From Clostridiaceae bacterium (lineage in GTDB: Bacteria > Bacillota > Clostridia > Saccharofermentanales > UBA5734): a DNA stretch of 30,346 nucleotides. Position 1 is the first letter of the stretch; each line of letters starts with the position of its first letter. Both the position numbers and the translations under genes were made by a program. The notes under the pieces were generated by a model that saw only the letters and a list, made by a program, of their open reading frames with translations, did no database searches and had not been told where the DNA came from. This document shows positions 29,177-30,346 of the stretch, in pieces. Where the stretch lies: NCBI GenBank assembly GCA_012729935.1, contig JAAYBY010000079.1:1-30346 (forward strand), in the 5' to 3' direction.

Positions 29177-30346
29177 ATGTCCCGAAAACTTTTACTTGTT
29201 TTGGTGATTCTGTCTGTCATCCTTGGTTCCATCAGCGGCTGCTTCGGTGAGCCTGCTGGATCATCTGAACAGACAACCCCTACGAACACACAACGAAATG
29301 AGGTCGCAGGTTCTGATCTGATGGCCGGTATCGAAGCCACTCCGTTTACCGGAACGGCAGCGTTCAACGAGGATGACGTAAAGGCAATCCAGCTGTTCGC
29401 AGCGAATTTGCTGGATCAGGCTGCACAAAACGAAGGCAATATTATGATTTCCCCGGCATCGATCTTTCTTGCTTTGGCAATGACCTTGAACGGTGCAGAC
29501 ACCAGTACTCGGGATGCCATGCTGCAGACTTTGACAGACGGACAGCTTTCAGTCGATCAGGTGAATGCGTTCAGTCGCAGCTGGATGACATATTTAAGCC
29601 AGACTGGCTCCAAGACGAAACTTGAGGTCGCCAATTCAATCTGGTTCCGCGATGGTTTTGTTCCATTCGAACCCTTTCTGGAAGCAAATGCTGTCAATTA
29701 TCATGCAGCGGCTCAAGCGCTCGATTTCAGCAGCCAGTCGGCTGTGGACACCATCAATCAATGGGTTGACGACGCAACCAACGGGCTGATCGATAAAATG
29801 ATTGAACAGATCAGCCCGACAACTGTGATGTTCCTGATCAACACGATTTATTTTAAATCAGACTGGCAGACACCCTTTGAAAAAGCGGCGACATCTGAGC
29901 AGGTGTTCCAGTCACCTGATGGTGATCAGACCGTTCCGTTCATGCAGCAGATAACACCGTTGTCGGTGTTTACGCTACCGAACGCCACCGGCGTCATGCT
30001 GCCATACGATAACAGTCAGTTCGGTTATTTTGCCATTCTACCCGATCCAAGCATAACGCCGCGCGACTGGTATGCTGATCAGGATTCGGAACAGATCTTA
30101 ACAACGCTCCATCAGACGATCACCGAACAGGAGCCGACACCGATTCATCTGGCCCTGCCGGTTTATGAGGCCGAATATGAAGACAGCCTCATCGACGATC
30201 TGGATAGACTGGGCATGGGAATTGCTTTCGGCGGATCAGCTGATTTTTCCAGACTGAATGCGAATCGCTCAAAAGGCCTTTACATCAGCGAAGTCAAACA
30301 TAAAACCGTTATACGCGTCAACGAGAAAGGGACTGAAGCTGCAGCA
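29177..30346 (+). CDS. Serpin-family protease inhibitor, lipoprotein, 3' end missing
   Basis: Serpins trap serine or cysteine proteases as covalent complexes after cleavage of a reactive loop. The 390 codons in the window begin MSRKLLLVLVILSVILGSIS followed by G-C: a signal peptide with a lipobox (ISGC, C22), so the protein should be lipid-anchored outside the membrane. Serpin segments follow: NIMISPASIFLALAMTLNGA, VANSIWFRDGF, TTVMFLINTIYFKSDWQTPF, YFAILPD and the breach/shutter-side KGLYISEVKHKTVIRVNEKG. The window ends in VNEKGTEAAA, which matches the inhibitory hinge (P17 E to P10 A), so the reactive loop and its target residue lie just outside. The ATG at 29177 follows AGAAGGG by 7 bases. 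No clear promoter is visible in the 100 bases after the preceding terminator. Confidence 0.93.
   Translation, partial: MSRKLLLVLVILSVILGSISGCFGEPAGSSEQTTPTNTQRNEVAGSDLMAGIEATPFTGTAAFNEDDVKAIQLFAANLLDQAAQNEGNIMISPASIFLALAMTLNGADTSTRDAMLQTLTDGQLSVDQVNAFSRSWMTYLSQTGSKTKLEVANSIWFRDGFVPFEPFLEANAVNYHAAAQALDFSSQSAVDTINQWVDDATNGLIDKMIEQISPTTVMFLINTIYFKSDWQTPFEKAATSEQVFQSPDGDQTVPFMQQITPLSVFTLPNATGVMLPYDNSQFGYFAILPDPSITPRDWYADQDSEQILTTLHQTITEQEPTPIHLALPVYEAEYEDSLIDDLDRLGMGIAFGGSADFSRLNANRSKGLYISEVKHKTVIRVNEKGTEAAA

Noticed and set aside
29092..29367. Minus-strand open frame of 91 codons before and across the serpin start
   Set aside because: The opposite strand encodes a signal peptide, lipobox and serpin fold; the minus frame shows no such features.
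1..30346. CRISPR arrays, insertion sequences, attachment sites, tRNA or rRNA genes
   Set aside because: I looked through the window for repeated spacers, transposase motifs, terminal inverted repeats and cloverleaf sequences and saw none.

Overview
This looks like a chromosomal housekeeping segment from an anaerobic Clostridia-type Firmicute. The evidence is L27 with a cleavable N-terminal extension next to its Prp protease, SpoVG, the rpsF-ssb-rpsR and rplI-dnaB-tilS-hpt-ftsH blocks, DUF951, DUF1385, DUF5317 and DUF1858 proteins, cysteine-bearing (zinc-type) S18 and L31, and consensus sigma-A promoters with GGAGG ribosome sites. Base composition is roughly balanced by eye. A relative of the Oscillospirales or Saccharofermentans/Fastidiosipila group is plausible, but the sequence alone does not prove it. 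I see no tRNA, rRNA, CRISPR array, transposase, phage gene or recognisable defence system.

Layout. Positions 1-1963 hold a minus-strand rplU-prp-rpmA-obgE unit (obgE runs off the left edge) with a strong promoter inside nested inverted repeats. Positions 2001-5176 hold glpK followed by an unrecognised polytopic membrane protein, both minus. Next come spoVG (minus) and, divergently, murC (plus), which ends in a two-way terminator against ftsH. The minus-strand operon rplI-dnaB-tilS-hpt-ftsH (13257 down to 7301) uses ATGA start/stop overlaps. Upstream of it, rpsF-ssb-rpsR has its own strong promoter, structured leader and terminator.

Positions 14553-19931 form a translation-termination operon read leftwards: rpmE, DUF1385, prmC, DUF951, prfA, and a single gene fusing a Sua5-type threonylcarbamoyl-AMP synthase to a YwlE-type arginine phosphatase. 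Upstream are rho, with a very long disordered N-terminal region and a G/Q/N/Y-rich tail, and an mreB/mbl gene. From 23509 the genes point right: a TraX-family membrane protein with an apparent attenuator in its leader, leuS, a DUF5317-like membrane protein, an E2-acyltransferase-like protein lacking the catalytic His, a DUF1858 protein, and a serpin lipoprotein cut off by the right edge at its reactive-loop hinge.

The modules are ribosome assembly and maturation (L21, L27/Prp, Obg, L9, S6, S18, L31), translation fidelity and termination (LeuRS, TilS, RF1, PrmC, Sua5), replication (DnaB, SSB), envelope and shape (MurC, MreB/Mbl), proteostasis (FtsH, arginine phosphatase, serpin) and transcription termination (Rho). 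The most unusual items are the Sua5-YwlE fusion, the serpin lipoprotein, the His-less E2-like protein, the membrane protein at 2001-3545, the two-tailed Rho, and the dense promoter/leader architecture at rplU and at the mbl/traX divergence. I found no clear, wholly new multi-gene system.
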